A stretch of 64,000 bases of DNA from Chlorobium sp. (GTDB lineage Bacteria; Bacteroidota; Chlorobiia; Chlorobiales; Chlorobiaceae). The notes beneath the pieces are model-generated. The model was not told the origin of the DNA. It saw only the letters and a program-made list of their open reading frames with translations, and did no database searches. The stretch covers positions 1-64,000 of the forward strand of contig JANQHQ010000027.1 of the NCBI GenBank assembly GCA_028282595.1, read 5' to 3'. The position numbers and the translations under genes were made by a program. Shown here piece by piece: positions 26,125 to 35,443 of this stretch (position 1 is its first letter; each line of letters begins with the position of its first letter).

Positions 26125-27294
26125 TCAGCATGCGGTCGCCTCCCGCATCACCTCTTCGACAACGTCACAGGTTCTCAGCATATGTTCAGCCTCCAGCGTG
26201 GGGTGAACAAGAAACTGGAGGCTCGTCGCGCCGAGCTCCCGCGCCGCCTCCAGACGCGTCGGCGGGCCGAATCCCGCTTTTTGGAATGCTTTTTCCAGGT
26301 AGATCTCCGGACAGACCCCGGTGAAACAGGGCACCCCTTTGTCCGTGACGGCATTCATCACCCTGTCCCGGTCCCAGCCATCGCGCAACATTGCGGTCCG
26401 GACAAAGACGGTGTACTTGTACCATGCATGGCGGATACCGGACGGAAGCTCGGGAACCCTCAGACCGGGGATCTTCCCGAAGCAGTTCGAGAGTGTTGCG
26501 GCATTACGGCTCCTCTGTTCCGACCACCGGGGCATTCTCCCGAGCTGGATCCTTCCGAGAACCGCCTGCAGTTCGGTCATCCGGGCATTGGTGCCGAATG
26601 ACTCGTGCAACCAGCGGAATCCAGGTTTGTGCTCCCGGCCGTAAACCGCCTGCCAGCTTTTGCCGTGATCCTTGTACGCCCACACCCTCGACCAGAGACT
26701 TCTGTCGTTCGTCGTTACCATGCCGCCTTCTCCCCCGGTCGTCATGATCTTATCCTGGCAGAAACTCCACGCCCCGATGTGGCCGATGCTTCCCACCGGA
26801 CGTCCCCTGTAGAGCGCGCCATGGGCCTGGGCACAGTCCTCGACGACTTTCAGCCCGCGTTCGGCTGCAAGTTCCATGACAGGGTCCATGTCGCAGGGAC
26901 ATCCCATGAGGTGAACGGGAATTACAGCTCTGGTTCTGGAAGTTATCCTCGCGGCGATCGTGCCGGCGGTGATCGTCAGGCTGTTCCGGTCGACGTCCGC
27001 CACCACGGGTATCGCGCCCCGCAGCGCGACCGCGCCGGCGGTAGCGATGAACGTATAGCTCGGAACGATCACCTCGTCGCCCGGACCGATCTCCAGCGCC
27101 CGGAGAGCGAGTTCGAGCGCAAGGGTTCCGTTGGCGAGCGCGACGGCATGCTCGCAGCCGCAAAAAAACGCGAACTCTTTTTCAAACTCGCGTCCTTCAT
27201 CGCCCGTCCAGTAATTGACCCTGTTCGAAAGAAGCGCGCGCGAAACCGCATCGGCTTCTTCGGCGGTATATGAAGGCCAGGGGGGGAACACCAT
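26125..27294 (-). CDS. DegT/DnrJ/EryC1/StrS-family sugar aminotransferase
   Basis: A 389-residue PLP-dependent aminotransferase that would convert a keto sugar nucleotide into an amino sugar. Family hallmarks: ALANGTLALELALRAL for cofactor binding, VPSYTFIATAGAVAL, VEDCAQAHGA, and the catalytic lysine in SFCQDKIMTTGGEGGM. A suitable keto-sugar substrate could come from the 4,6-dehydratase encoded at 48543, giving a UDP-amino-trideoxy sugar as in PglF/PglE pathways (inference). It is divergent from the ATP-grasp/epimerase gene across a 254-bp gap holding no ORF. Confidence 0.88.
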   Translation of the reverse strand: MVFPPWPSYTAEEADAVSRALLSNRVNYWTGDEGREFEKEFAFFCGCEHAVALANGTLALELALRALEIGPGDEVIVPSYTFIATAGAVALRGAIPVVADVDRNSLTITAGTIAARITSRTRAVIPVHLMGCPCDMDPVMELAAERGLKVVEDCAQAHGALYRGRPVGSIGHIGAWSFCQDKIMTTGGEGGMVTTNDRSLWSRVWAYKDHGKSWQAVYGREHKPGFRWLHESFGTNARMTELQAVLGRIQLGRMPRWSEQRSRNAATLSNCFGKIPGLRVPELPSGIRHAWYKYTVFVRTAMLRDGWDRDRVMNAVTDKGVPCFTGVCPEIYLEKAFQKAGFGPPTRLEAARELGATSLQFLVHPTLEAEHMLRTCDVVEEVMREATAC

Positions 27295-27548
27295 AGATTG
27301 TTTTCGCTTCGATTGATCCGGGGCGACCGCCGAAAAAGCTCTCGCCGCTACATTGTCCGGTTAATATAGAATTTTCCGGCGGATGACCCTCCGGGACCGG
27401 CTCCCGTTGCTTCACCACGTAAAAAGAACCGGAATATCACCGACGATCGCGTACATTTTCGGCGCATATGTATATTGCGGTTCAAACCGTGTCATTTTTC
27501 CGGAAAACCCGAAACGTTTCCACAAGCAATCCGCATGAGAGGATATCG

Positions 27549-29600
27549 ATGGTCACCATAGGCGTCACCGCCGCGGGAGGAGGAATCGGGCAATCGGTTC
27601 TCCACGCCCTCAGCCGCTCCACGAGGGCGTTCAGGATCGTGGCGATGGACGCGAATCCGACGAGCGCCGGCCTCTACTGGAGCGACAGGTCGTTCCTTGT
27701 ACCGAGAGCGGCCGAAGAAAACGCCTATATCGAAGAGCTGCTTGCGATCTGTCGGCAGGAACGTCTCGACATCCTCGTTCCGGGCCTCGACATCGAACTC
27801 CCCGTCCTCTCACGCCACAGCGAACGCTTTCATGAAACCGGCTGCCGGGTTCTCGTCAGCAGCCCCTCTCTGATCGGAATGTGCCGTGACAAATACGAGC
27901 TTGCGGCTTTCTGCAGGAAAAAGGGCCTGCCGTTCGTCAGAACGTTTCTGCTCGAGGAAGCCCGGGATGAAGCGGAGAAGCTCGATTACCCCGTCATCAT
28001 CAAGCCGAGAAGCGGTTCCGCCTCCGCCGGCGCGCATCTTGTCCACAGCCCGGAGCGACTGCGAGCGATCCCGTCGGACGACAACCTGATCGTCCAGGAC
28101 TATCTTCCTCCTCGCCGGGCCGGACGCGGAGACACTCTTCCGGGCAAAACATCCACCGGCGGTCTCGACCAGTCGAACGAGCTTTCGATACAGTTCTACG
28201 TCAACCGTTCCGGCAGAATTCTCGGCGGATTCGCCAGCATCAACCTGCTGAAAAACGGTATCCCGGTTGAAATAGACCCGGTTCCCGGCCATCCCGCGCT
28301 TTCCGAAAGCCTCCCCATGGTAGAAGCGCTTGTCGAACAGGGACTTTACGGTCCGGTGAATCTGCAGGGGCGGGAAACCGCAAAAGGTGTCCGGTTTTTC
28401 GAAATCAACCCCCGCTTCACCGGTATCACGGGGCTCAGAGCTGCTTTCGGTTACCGGGAGATGGAAGCGGCTGTCGCCGATCTGCTGCTCGAGCCCGAGG
28501 AGAATGCCGTCGGCCTGCTGGATTACGTGCCCGGTAATTTCGGCCTGCGCTACGTTGCCGACGCCCTCGTTCCCCGCGAACGGATGCAGAAGGTGAGTCG
28601 TGTGAAGGTCGTGGATTCACCTCGTCCGCACGACGGACCCCCGGCTCCTGTAAAAAAAATCCTGATCACCGGAGCCACGGGATATTTCGGAGCGAACATC
28701 GCGGAACAGCTTCTCGCTCACCCGGAGACCACGGAGGTGCAGGCGCTTGTACGAAACGGGTCCGGGCGTGAGAAACTGAACGACGCCCTCGGCTCTCCGG
28801 CAAAACTGGCATTCAGGAACGGAGAGCTTCCCTGCGGCATGCTCGATCTCGGAGGCGTCGATACCGTGGTCCACGCTGCATCCGAACGCCTCTCGTCCGA
28901 TCCCTCGCGTCTGTTCCTGATCAATGCCGAAGGGACAAGGACGCTTCTTGAAGCCATGCACGGTGCCGGAGTGAAACGGCTTGTCTATATCTCTTCGCAA
29001 TCGGTGTACGGAACCGGCATGCCCCCTCTCTGGAGAGAGGAAATGGGCGCCGCTCCGGAAACCCCCTACGCGTCGAGCAAATGGATGGGCGAGCTGTTCA
29101 GCCTGAACGGACAGTACCGTATTGCGCAGGTCGTCGTGCTCAGGGTCGCCCGCCTCTACGGGCTGGGACACTTCCTGCGATGGGAGGAACTGCCGCACAA
29201 ATTCGCCGCCCTCGCAGCGGAAGGAAAACCGCTTACCGTTTTCAGAGAAGACAACGAGATAGATCTCGTGCACGTCCGCGACGCCGCGTCCGCGGTCGTT
29301 GCCGCCTGCACGACGGAGTTTCCGGAAGGGTGCCGGACGGTTTTCAACATCGGCGGCGGCAGCCCGTTGACAATCAAGCACTTTGCAGCGATATCCCGCG
29401 AAGCCGCACGGAACTGCGGACTGCAGGAACCTTCCCTCGATCTGCAGGATTCCGGAGAGGGGCATCTTCCCCGGCGCTGGGGAATGGATATCCGGAAGGC
29501 GCAAAGCGAACTCGAGTGGTCTCCCCGCCACGCTCTTCTGCCCTCCATGGAGGATCTCGTCAGGAGCCGCATACCGAACGCCGTGCGATCGGATTTCTGA
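27549..29600 (+). CDS. ATP-grasp / NAD-dependent sugar epimerase fusion protein
   Basis: A 683-residue two-enzyme polypeptide. Residues 1 to about 300 are an ATP-grasp ligase: pre-ATP-grasp Rossmann VTAAGGGIGQSVL, ATP lysine in VIIKPRSGSASAGA (about 147-160), and metal site FFEINPRFTGITG (about 282). Residues about 365-680 are an extended short-chain dehydrogenase: KILITGATGYFGANIAEQLL, then Y-x3-K in PYASSKWMGELF (about 505-516). The combination suggests making a sugar and ligating a carboxylate or amino acid to it (inference). Start at ATG 27549 after GAGAGG. It is the only plus-strand gene in this part and converges on the minus-strand operon 2 bp away. Confidence 0.82.
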   Translation: MVTIGVTAAGGGIGQSVLHALSRSTRAFRIVAMDANPTSAGLYWSDRSFLVPRAAEENAYIEELLAICRQERLDILVPGLDIELPVLSRHSERFHETGCRVLVSSPSLIGMCRDKYELAAFCRKKGLPFVRTFLLEEARDEAEKLDYPVIIKPRSGSASAGAHLVHSPERLRAIPSDDNLIVQDYLPPRRAGRGDTLPGKTSTGGLDQSNELSIQFYVNRSGRILGGFASINLLKNGIPVEIDPVPGHPALSESLPMVEALVEQGLYGPVNLQGRETAKGVRFFEINPRFTGITGLRAAFGYREMEAAVADLLLEPEENAVGLLDYVPGNFGLRYVADALVPRERMQKVSRVKVVDSPRPHDGPPAPVKKILITGATGYFGANIAEQLLAHPETTEVQALVRNGSGREKLNDALGSPAKLAFRNGELPCGMLDLGGVDTVVHAASERLSSDPSRLFLINAEGTRTLLEAMHGAGVKRLVYISSQSVYGTGMPPLWREEMGAAPETPYASSKWMGELFSLNGQYRIAQVVVLRVARLYGLGHFLRWEELPHKFAALAAEGKPLTVFREDNEIDLVHVRDAASAVVAACTTEFPEGCRTVFNIGGGSPLTIKHFAAISREAARNCGLQEPSLDLQDSGEGHLPRRWGMDIRKAQSELEWSPRHALLPSMEDLVRSRIPNAVRSDF

Positions 29601-29602
29601 AG

Positions 29603-30214
29603 CTACTCGTCCGCCTTTTCCTTCCTGGAACCCCGGAATCTGGGCATCGTTACCGTTCCGGCATGGCTGATGCCGTCTTTTTCGAACACCTTCCGAATCG
29701 TCATCCAGAGAATCCGCAGATCCAGGAGAAAGGAACGGTTGTCGACATACCAGAGATCGAGCGCGAACTTTTCTTCCCAGGTGATGGCGTTCCGGCCGTT
29801 GACCTGCGCCCAGCCGGTCATCCCCGGCCTGACGTCGTGGCGACGCGCCTCTTCGCAGGAGTAGCGGTCGAGATACTCCATCAGAAGCGGTCTCGGCCCG
29901 ACAAGGCTCATCTCCCCCCTGAGAACGTTCAACAGTTCCGGAAGCTCGTCGAGGCTCGATGAACGCAGAAAACGTCCCAGCCCGGTCAACCTCTCGCTGT
30001 TCGGCAACAACCTCCCTTCATCGTCCCGAACGTCGGTCATCGACCTGAACTTGTATATCCTGAACGGCCGCCCTTTCAGGCCGGGCCGTTCCTGGACGAA
30101 CAGCACCGGCGCTCCGAGACGGATACGGATAACGAGCGCAAGCGCAAGAAACAGGGGAGAGAAAACAAGCAGCGCCCCGAGACTCGCAACAATATCGAAA
30201 TTTCTTTTCAGCAT
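29603..30214 (-). CDS. Small monotopic phosphoglycosyltransferase (PglC-like initiating sugar transferase)
   Basis: A 203-residue enzyme that would start glycan assembly by moving a sugar-1-phosphate from UDP-sugar to undecaprenyl phosphate. A single N-terminal re-entrant helix (residues 5-32) is followed by the core motifs FRIYKFRSMTD, RSSSLDELPELLNVLRGEMS, VGPRPLLMEYLDRYS and RPGMTGWAQVNGRNA. The catalytic Asp-Glu pair is in SLDELPEL. Size matches PglC-type minimal enzymes rather than large WbaP-type ones. Last gene of the coupled minus-strand operon. Confidence 0.9.
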   Translation of the reverse strand: MLKRNFDIVASLGALLVFSPLFLALALVIRIRLGAPVLFVQERPGLKGRPFRIYKFRSMTDVRDDEGRLLPNSERLTGLGRFLRSSSLDELPELLNVLRGEMSLVGPRPLLMEYLDRYSCEEARRHDVRPGMTGWAQVNGRNAITWEEKFALDLWYVDNRSFLLDLRILWMTIRKVFEKDGISHAGTVTMPRFRGSRKEKADE

Positions 30215-30245
30215 CGGCAGGATATCGTTTTTCCCCTACGGATTC

Positions 30246-31475
30246 TTACGGCCGGCGGCCGGACCTCTCGCCCTGAATCGCATCCCGAAGAACCGAATCG
30301 AGTCGTCCGGCCAGCATATCGCGGTCAAAACGCTCCCTGCCGAGAATTCCGGCCCTGCGGCCGGTCTCCCTGACTCTCGACTCGTCCTCGAAAAACTTCA
30401 CGAGAGCGTCTGCCGCATTCCGGGCACACGGCGGGAGCACAAGACCCGCGTCGGCGCGGCGCAGGAGATCCGCCTGCCAACCCTCGTAATTCAGGGCGAC
30501 GGCGGTCGCGGACGCAAGCCCGTCAAAAAACTTGTTGGCGGAATTCACCCGCATTTCCGGCAGATCGAGAAACAGGGAGACAATCATCGACGCAGCCGCG
30601 AATGCGCCCGCGAGTTCTCGCTTGGGAACGGCCGGATACATGAAAAAATTTTCATTCAATACCCCCGCATCGCTTGCCGCCTGCCGGACGCGCTCCCGTT
30701 CAGCCCCGTCGCCTATCACTACAAAGCGCAGATCGGGCCGGCTTTTTTCCGTTTCGGCGGCGAGCCGGACAAAATACTCGACCCCGTTGATCTTTCCAAG
30801 AGTTCCCGGATAGAGGACGACCGGCCCGTTCTCCAGTTCGGGATGCTTTCGCCTGAAGGCTGCGGCGTCGGCGTGTCCGCCGGCAAAGAGCTCGCGGTCG
30901 CAACCGTTCGGAATGACCGAAATCAGACCGGAAGGGTAGCCCACCCGCCCTATGCCCTCCGCCATACCCGGAGAGAGCGCCACGATCCGGGCGGCATTGC
31001 GATAGGCGAACCGTTCGAGCATTTCAGCCGTCCGGATGAGGAGAGGATTCTTTATCGCTCCGACGGCCACAGGCATCTCCGGCCAGAGATCCCTGACCTC
31101 GAAAACCATGGGAACCCCCGCCTTTCTCGACGCATAAACGGCGGGAAGCGCCACGGTCAGAGGGGTGCTGGTGGCGAACACGACATCGCAGGGCAGGGCG
31201 GCGGCATATCCCGCCGCCTTTACTGCGTAGCGCATGAAGGCGGCGACCCGCTCGCGATAGCCGAGAGCGTTCGCATACGGCACAGGACACCAATGGACAT
31301 CTATGCCGGACTCCTTCGTCCGGAACCAGCCTTTTCCGGCCGACTCCTTTCGCCAGGTCGTCACCATGTGCACGTCATGCCCGAAAGAAACGAGTCTTCG
31401 GGCCATTTCGAACGACCGGGTGCCCCCGGCCATTTCCGGCGTATTGAAATACTGGTGCAGGTAGACGATGCGCAT
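30246..31475 (-). CDS. GT4-family glycosyltransferase (WbuB-like)
   Basis: A 409-residue glycosyltransferase resembling the WbuB/FnlC-associated GT4 group: MRIVYLHQYFNTPEMAGGTR at the start, VFEVRDLWPEMPVAVGAI in the first domain, and PGTLGKINGVEYFVRLAAE in the donor domain. The EX7E region is diverged (RVNSANKFFDGLASATAV). Members commonly add the second sugar of an O-unit, usually an N-acetylated hexosamine. It lies between two initiating sugar-phosphate transferase genes, 6 bp from the upstream one, consistent with such a role. Confidence 0.87.
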   Translation of the reverse strand: MRIVYLHQYFNTPEMAGGTRSFEMARRLVSFGHDVHMVTTWRKESAGKGWFRTKESGIDVHWCPVPYANALGYRERVAAFMRYAVKAAGYAAALPCDVVFATSTPLTVALPAVYASRKAGVPMVFEVRDLWPEMPVAVGAIKNPLLIRTAEMLERFAYRNAARIVALSPGMAEGIGRVGYPSGLISVIPNGCDRELFAGGHADAAAFRRKHPELENGPVVLYPGTLGKINGVEYFVRLAAETEKSRPDLRFVVIGDGAERERVRQAASDAGVLNENFFMYPAVPKRELAGAFAAASMIVSLFLDLPEMRVNSANKFFDGLASATAVALNYEGWQADLLRRADAGLVLPPCARNAADALVKFFEDESRVRETGRRAGILGRERFDRDMLAGRLDSVLRDAIQGERSGRRP

Positions 31476-31481
31476 GAACGA

Positions 31482-32204
31482 TCAACCTCCCTTTCCGGGC
31501 CTTGCGGCGAGCAAAGCGGTTTTCAGAATGTAACCCATATCACCGGCGCATGTCCAGTTTTCCACATACTCCCTGTTGATCCGGACCTTGTCGGGAAAAA
31601 CAACCGTGCTGTTATACGCTTCCGGATCGTCGACCCTTGCCAGAAGCACCTCTTCGTCGCGATATTTCAGCGTCGCGGGTCCGGTTATGCCCGGTCGCAC
31701 CGAGAGTACGATGCGGTCCTCGCCCGAAAGGCGGTCCGCGAATCCGGGAACGTCGGGACGAGGCCCGACGAAGCTCATGTCGCCTTTTACGATATTGAAC
31801 AACTGCGGTAATTCGTCGATTTTCGTCCGCCGCCAGAACCTGCCCAGAGCGGTTATTCTCTCATCGTTTTCCGTCGTGACGCTCGTCCCGGCGGAAGTGG
31901 AGCGACGCATCGTCCTGATCTTGATGATGCGGAAAATTCTCCCCCCGCGGCCTACCCGCTCCTGGGTGAAAAAGCCGTTGGCGCGGGTATCGATGCCTGC
32001 GATGACGGCCGCCGGGAGGATCACCCACAGGGAGAGCGCCAGACCGGCAAGAGAGAGTGCAAGGTCGAATGCCCGTTTACAGAACGCCTGGAACGGCAAA
32101 AGTCCCTTTGTCGACGCCTCTCCTTGTTTTCCGCTGTTGTTTTTCCGCATCGCTTCCCTGATTTGCACGGCATATCGCGAGCTGTCGATGTGCGAAGCCG
32201 TCAC
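31482..32204 (-). CDS. Second monotopic phosphoglycosyltransferase (undecaprenyl-phosphate sugar transferase)
   Basis: A 240-residue initiating transferase with the helix CKRAFDLALSLAGLALSL at about 42-60, KIRTMRRSTS, RRTKIDELPQLFNIVKGDMS and the VGPRPDVPGFADRL element; the catalytic Asp-Glu are in KIDELPQL. It differs clearly from the enzyme at 29603 in the C-terminal part (RPGITGPATLKYRDEE, typical of WcaJ/WbqP relatives). The GTG at 32204 overlaps the previous stop codon (GTGA) and was taken as start. An ATG at 32150 behind AGGGA is an equally good alternative. Confidence 0.88.
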   Translation of the reverse strand: MTASHIDSSRYAVQIREAMRKNNSGKQGEASTKGLLPFQAFCKRAFDLALSLAGLALSLWVILPAAVIAGIDTRANGFFTQERVGRGGRIFRIIKIRTMRRSTSAGTSVTTENDERITALGRFWRRTKIDELPQLFNIVKGDMSFVGPRPDVPGFADRLSGEDRIVLSVRPGITGPATLKYRDEEVLLARVDDPEAYNSTVVFPDKVRINREYVENWTCAGDMGYILKTALLAARPGKGG

Positions 32205-33067
32205 TCATAGCCTAAACGGGCGAGCGTCTCTCCGGCAAGGGCCCGGATGTCGCCGATATCGACGGGACTCATCGCCTCCCGCCCCTTGCCGATGCTGCCG
32301 GCGGACACTCCCGCCGTAGCGGAACGTATGTCCGGAAGGGTTGCGCTCAGTCCGAGTTCATCGAGAATTCTTCCGAGTTCATCTTCCGGTTTTTCGACGA
32401 ACCCTTCGTATCTGACACGAACGACCTTCCCTTCGGGCATCTCCGAAAGCGCCCGGTCCGCGAGATCGACACATCGCTTCCACTGCAGGGCACACACCTC
32501 CCGGAGAGAATACCGCCCGAGCGCTTCAGGCAGCCCCCTGAACCGTGGGCCCCAGAAAGCAACCCTCTCGTTCCCCGACACCGCCCGGTATATCCTGTTC
32601 CGGAGATATCCGGCGGCATAGTAAGGGATATCGCCCGGAGGAACGAACCGGGCCTTGCGCAGGAGATAGGAAAGGTCCAGCCCTGCCCGCCACCGTTTTG
32701 CGGCGGAAGCGACGGCATCGACGCCGTCGCGATAGATGAAGACGTAACGGGCACCGGGCAGAACAGCGTCGACAAACGGAACACGCAGGGAGTTGGCGCA
32801 GGTTTTTTCCACGACGGTCCCGAGCCTCCGCCGGGAAGCGATCCTTTCGAACGCCCTGGAGATGTAGCGCCTGACGGCGGGAACGGCCATCCCGGCAGTG
32901 AACTCGTCGTCGGGATGGCGGACGTTACGGTGCCTCCAGATGTAATTGATCTCGTCGCACGGCCATGTACCTGTCGCTGGAAGCCTGCAGAGTACGTCGC
33001 GAAGCATGTTGGTCCCCGAGCGCGGTGCGCCGATGACGACCAGCGGGAGAAAGGGTTCAGGTTTCAT
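32201..33067 (-). CDS. Sulfotransferase family protein
   Basis: A 288-residue protein of the Sulfotransfer_3-like group. The PAPS 5'-phosphosulfate loop is VIGAPRSGTNML (about residues 11-22). The 3'-phosphate element is ARYVFIYRDGVDAVASAAKR. The conserved WKRCVDLADRAL and YEGFVEKPEDELGRIL helices are as in other bacterial members. Both ends overlap neighbours by 4 bp (ATGA with the upstream glycosyltransferase, GTGA with the downstream sugar transferase), so sulfation appears stoichiometrically tied to glycan assembly. Confidence 0.85.
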   Translation of the reverse strand: MKPEPFLPLVVIGAPRSGTNMLRDVLCRLPATGTWPCDEINYIWRHRNVRHPDDEFTAGMAVPAVRRYISRAFERIASRRRLGTVVEKTCANSLRVPFVDAVLPGARYVFIYRDGVDAVASAAKRWRAGLDLSYLLRKARFVPPGDIPYYAAGYLRNRIYRAVSGNERVAFWGPRFRGLPEALGRYSLREVCALQWKRCVDLADRALSEMPEGKVVRVRYEGFVEKPEDELGRILDELGLSATLPDIRSATAGVSAGSIGKGREAMSPVDIGDIRALAGETLARLGYE

Positions 33068-34320
33068 TCTTCTCGTGTTTTCCGGTTAAGCCCCGAAGCT
33101 CCGCCGAAAAGCCGGCGCGCGAGATCCGCCGCGACAATGCGAAAATCGTGATGCTCGTCGAAATAGGCCCTGGCCCGCCGGCCGTACTCGAAAGCGAGCT
33201 GCGGCGTTTCCATCAGGGCTTCGATCCCTTTCACCAGCGAATCGTAGTCGCCGGGCGGCGCCGAAAATCCGCACCCCGCGGCGCGAACAGGATCGTGCCC
33301 GGCCCGGTAACTGCCTATGACCGGCCTGGCCGCATGCATATACTCGTATATCTTGTTGCAGGAAACGCCGTAGCGGTGCACGGCAAGGTCTTCCAGCCCC
33401 ACATAGCATGCATCGAAACAGTCGAGAGCCGCCGGAACCTCCCTGCGGGGTATCGAACCCACAAAATGAACGTTCTCCAGTCCGAGTTCCGCGGCCTTTG
33501 CGACCAGCGACTCTTTCCGGTCCCCCTGTCCGGCAACGACGATACCGATACCGGATCGATGACGCAAGCGGCAGGCGAGCTCCAGAAGGCGATCCAGCCC
33601 GTAGTAGGCACTGAGGGCTCCCACGTAGCCGATAAGAAAAGAGTACCGCCGCCGCGCCTGTTCCACCGCAGGTGGCGGCTCACCCGCAGGGGACATCGGC
33701 AAAAAACCGTTCGGGACATAGGCGAAACGGTCCCGAACCCCCCCGTATTCCTGTTCAAAATACTCAACATCCCCCGGTTTTACCGACACGATCGTGGAGG
33801 CTTTGCGCACGCCGAATCGTTCGGCGGCCTTGAGCAGGAGCATGTAGGGGTGCGTTCGGCCGAAGTTGCCGAGCTCGATCAGCAGTTCCGGCCAGAGATC
33901 GCGCACCTCGAAAACGAATTCCGAACCCGCCTTCGCGGCAACGGCGACGGCGGGATAGACCACGAGAGGGTGCGGCGAGGAAGCGACAACTACATCCGGC
34001 CCGCGGGAGACAATCAGCGCCGCCGCTCTGTAGCACCCCAGAGTGAACTCAAGCTGATTGAGCACCTGAGCCGCCCCCCGGTTCCGGTAGGGCCGGGTCT
34101 TTATCCAGTGATAGTGCAGCCCGTCGATGATCTCCGTTTCCGGAGAACGCCCGATCACCGGGGGATGCATATACTTGTGAAACCAGGAAGACGAAACGAT
34201 CTCGACATCCACCCGCAGCTCCCGGAGCGCCTGCCCCAGATAGTACCAGCGCATGTTCGGCCCGTGACGGGGCGACCCTCCCGCGTGTGTGATCACGACG
34301 ATTTTCCTACGTTCGGTCAT
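33064..34320 (-). CDS. GT4-family glycosyltransferase
   Basis: A 418-residue GT-B enzyme. The N-terminal domain has VVITHAGGSPRHGPNMRWYY and FVFEVRDLWPELLIELGNF, a segment shared with the WbuB-like enzyme at 30246. The donor domain has GYVGALSAYYGLDRLLELA and the diverged EX7E equivalent YGVSCNKIYEYMHAARPVIG. The gene overlaps the upstream gene by 14 bp and the downstream sulfotransferase by 4 bp. Confidence 0.87.
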   Translation of the reverse strand: MTERRKIVVITHAGGSPRHGPNMRWYYLGQALRELRVDVEIVSSSWFHKYMHPPVIGRSPETEIIDGLHYHWIKTRPYRNRGAAQVLNQLEFTLGCYRAAALIVSRGPDVVVASSPHPLVVYPAVAVAAKAGSEFVFEVRDLWPELLIELGNFGRTHPYMLLLKAAERFGVRKASTIVSVKPGDVEYFEQEYGGVRDRFAYVPNGFLPMSPAGEPPPAVEQARRRYSFLIGYVGALSAYYGLDRLLELACRLRHRSGIGIVVAGQGDRKESLVAKAAELGLENVHFVGSIPRREVPAALDCFDACYVGLEDLAVHRYGVSCNKIYEYMHAARPVIGSYRAGHDPVRAAGCGFSAPPGDYDSLVKGIEALMETPQLAFEYGRRARAYFDEHHDFRIVAADLARRLFGGASGLNRKTREE

Positions 34321-35443
34321 GGATCAATTTCCGGTAAAAAACAGCGAGACGGCGTCCTTCGTTTTCCCAGTTGAAACGGTCCGCGACCAGTTGCCGACCC
34401 CGCCCGGACATTGCCGCAGCTTCTTCCGGGTACGCGCGCAGACGGTCGATCGCCCCGGAAACCGCATCGACGTCATCCGGTCTGACGCACAACCCGACCC
34501 CGTTATCCTCGATCAGGCGCTTCCAGACCGGAAAATCCGAGGCCACGATCGGCAGGCCCATCGCCATGTACTCGAAAAACTTGGTAAGCTCCTTTTCACG
34601 ATAGTGTCCGGTGTCGGGAAAGAGGGCGACTCCCGCCAGCAACCCTCCCCGGCGATAGTGCGCCATAATCTCCGGGAACGGCACATACCGCCCTTCTCCG
34701 TCGAGCACCAGTCTGGCGGCGCTTCCGGCCGCTTCCTTCATCCGCCCGGACAACGCGGCGGAACAACGGCCGACGACAAGGACTTCCAGGCCGGGCCTTT
34801 TCGCGGCAAGAGCGGCAAGATTGAGCGCCCCGCGGTCTTCACTCACGGTACCTGTATAAATGACCTTTTCGGAATTTTCCGAGAAAGCCGGCTGCTCGGA
34901 GAGAAGCTCCCCGGACGGATAGTTAAGCACGGGAAATGCACCGGGAAACCTCCGTTCGTAATAGCGCTCCGCGATGATTCGGTGAAAGGGTCGTGTCGAC
35001 AGGCCTTCCGCAGCCGAAACCAGGGAGGCGACGGTCTTTCTCAGCGGCACGGGCAGATAGCTCTTCTGCAGAACCGACGTCACGTAGTCCTCGTGGATAT
35101 CGTAGACGACGGGAACGCGCTTCAGGAGCAGCAGCCAGGCCCACGGAACCAGCTCGGGATCGTGAAAGTGGTAGATATCCGCCGGCATCCCGAAAGCTCG
35201 CAGGACGGCGCGCGGCGCGGTCACCAGCATCCTGCCCGACCTCCCGGAAGCGGACGGCGGCACACGCTCGATCCGGACACCGTCACCGGTCTCCCGGGCG
35301 GCAGGATCGGCGGTGACGAAGGTCGCACGGAAACCGTTCTCCGCCGCACTGCGAAGCTCCTTGAGACGAATGCGCGGATCCATCGAGGAGTGCACCGTGC
35401 TGATGTGCACCACATGTTTCCGGGCAGCGGCGCTATCGATCAT
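34307..35443 (-). CDS. GT4-family glycosyltransferase
   Basis: A 378-residue protein with HFHDPELVPWAWLLLLKRV and VVYDIHEDYVTSVLQKSYLP in the acceptor domain, the donor strand KVIYTGTVSEDRGALNLAAL, and KELTKFFEYMAMGLPIVASD near the C-terminus. Start: ATG at 35443, preceded by AAGGAG and overlapping the stop of the polymerase gene (ATGA). The open frame continues to 36121, but that part runs antisense-like through the polymerase gene and was rejected. Confidence 0.86.
   Translation of the reverse strand: MIDSAAARKHVVHISTVHSSMDPRIRLKELRSAAENGFRATFVTADPAARETGDGVRIERVPPSASGRSGRMLVTAPRAVLRAFGMPADIYHFHDPELVPWAWLLLLKRVPVVYDIHEDYVTSVLQKSYLPVPLRKTVASLVSAAEGLSTRPFHRIIAERYYERRFPGAFPVLNYPSGELLSEQPAFSENSEKVIYTGTVSEDRGALNLAALAAKRPGLEVLVVGRCSAALSGRMKEAAGSAARLVLDGEGRYVPFPEIMAHYRRGGLLAGVALFPDTGHYREKELTKFFEYMAMGLPIVASDFPVWKRLIEDNGVGLCVRPDDVDAVSGAIDRLRAYPEEAAAMSGRGRQLVADRFNWENEGRRLAVFYRKLIHDRT

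Noticed and set aside
27295..27548. Riboswitch or small RNA in the divergent gap
   Set aside because: I looked for conserved leader structures and clear promoter pairs; only an isolated TATATT on the minus strand is visible, which is not enough for a call.
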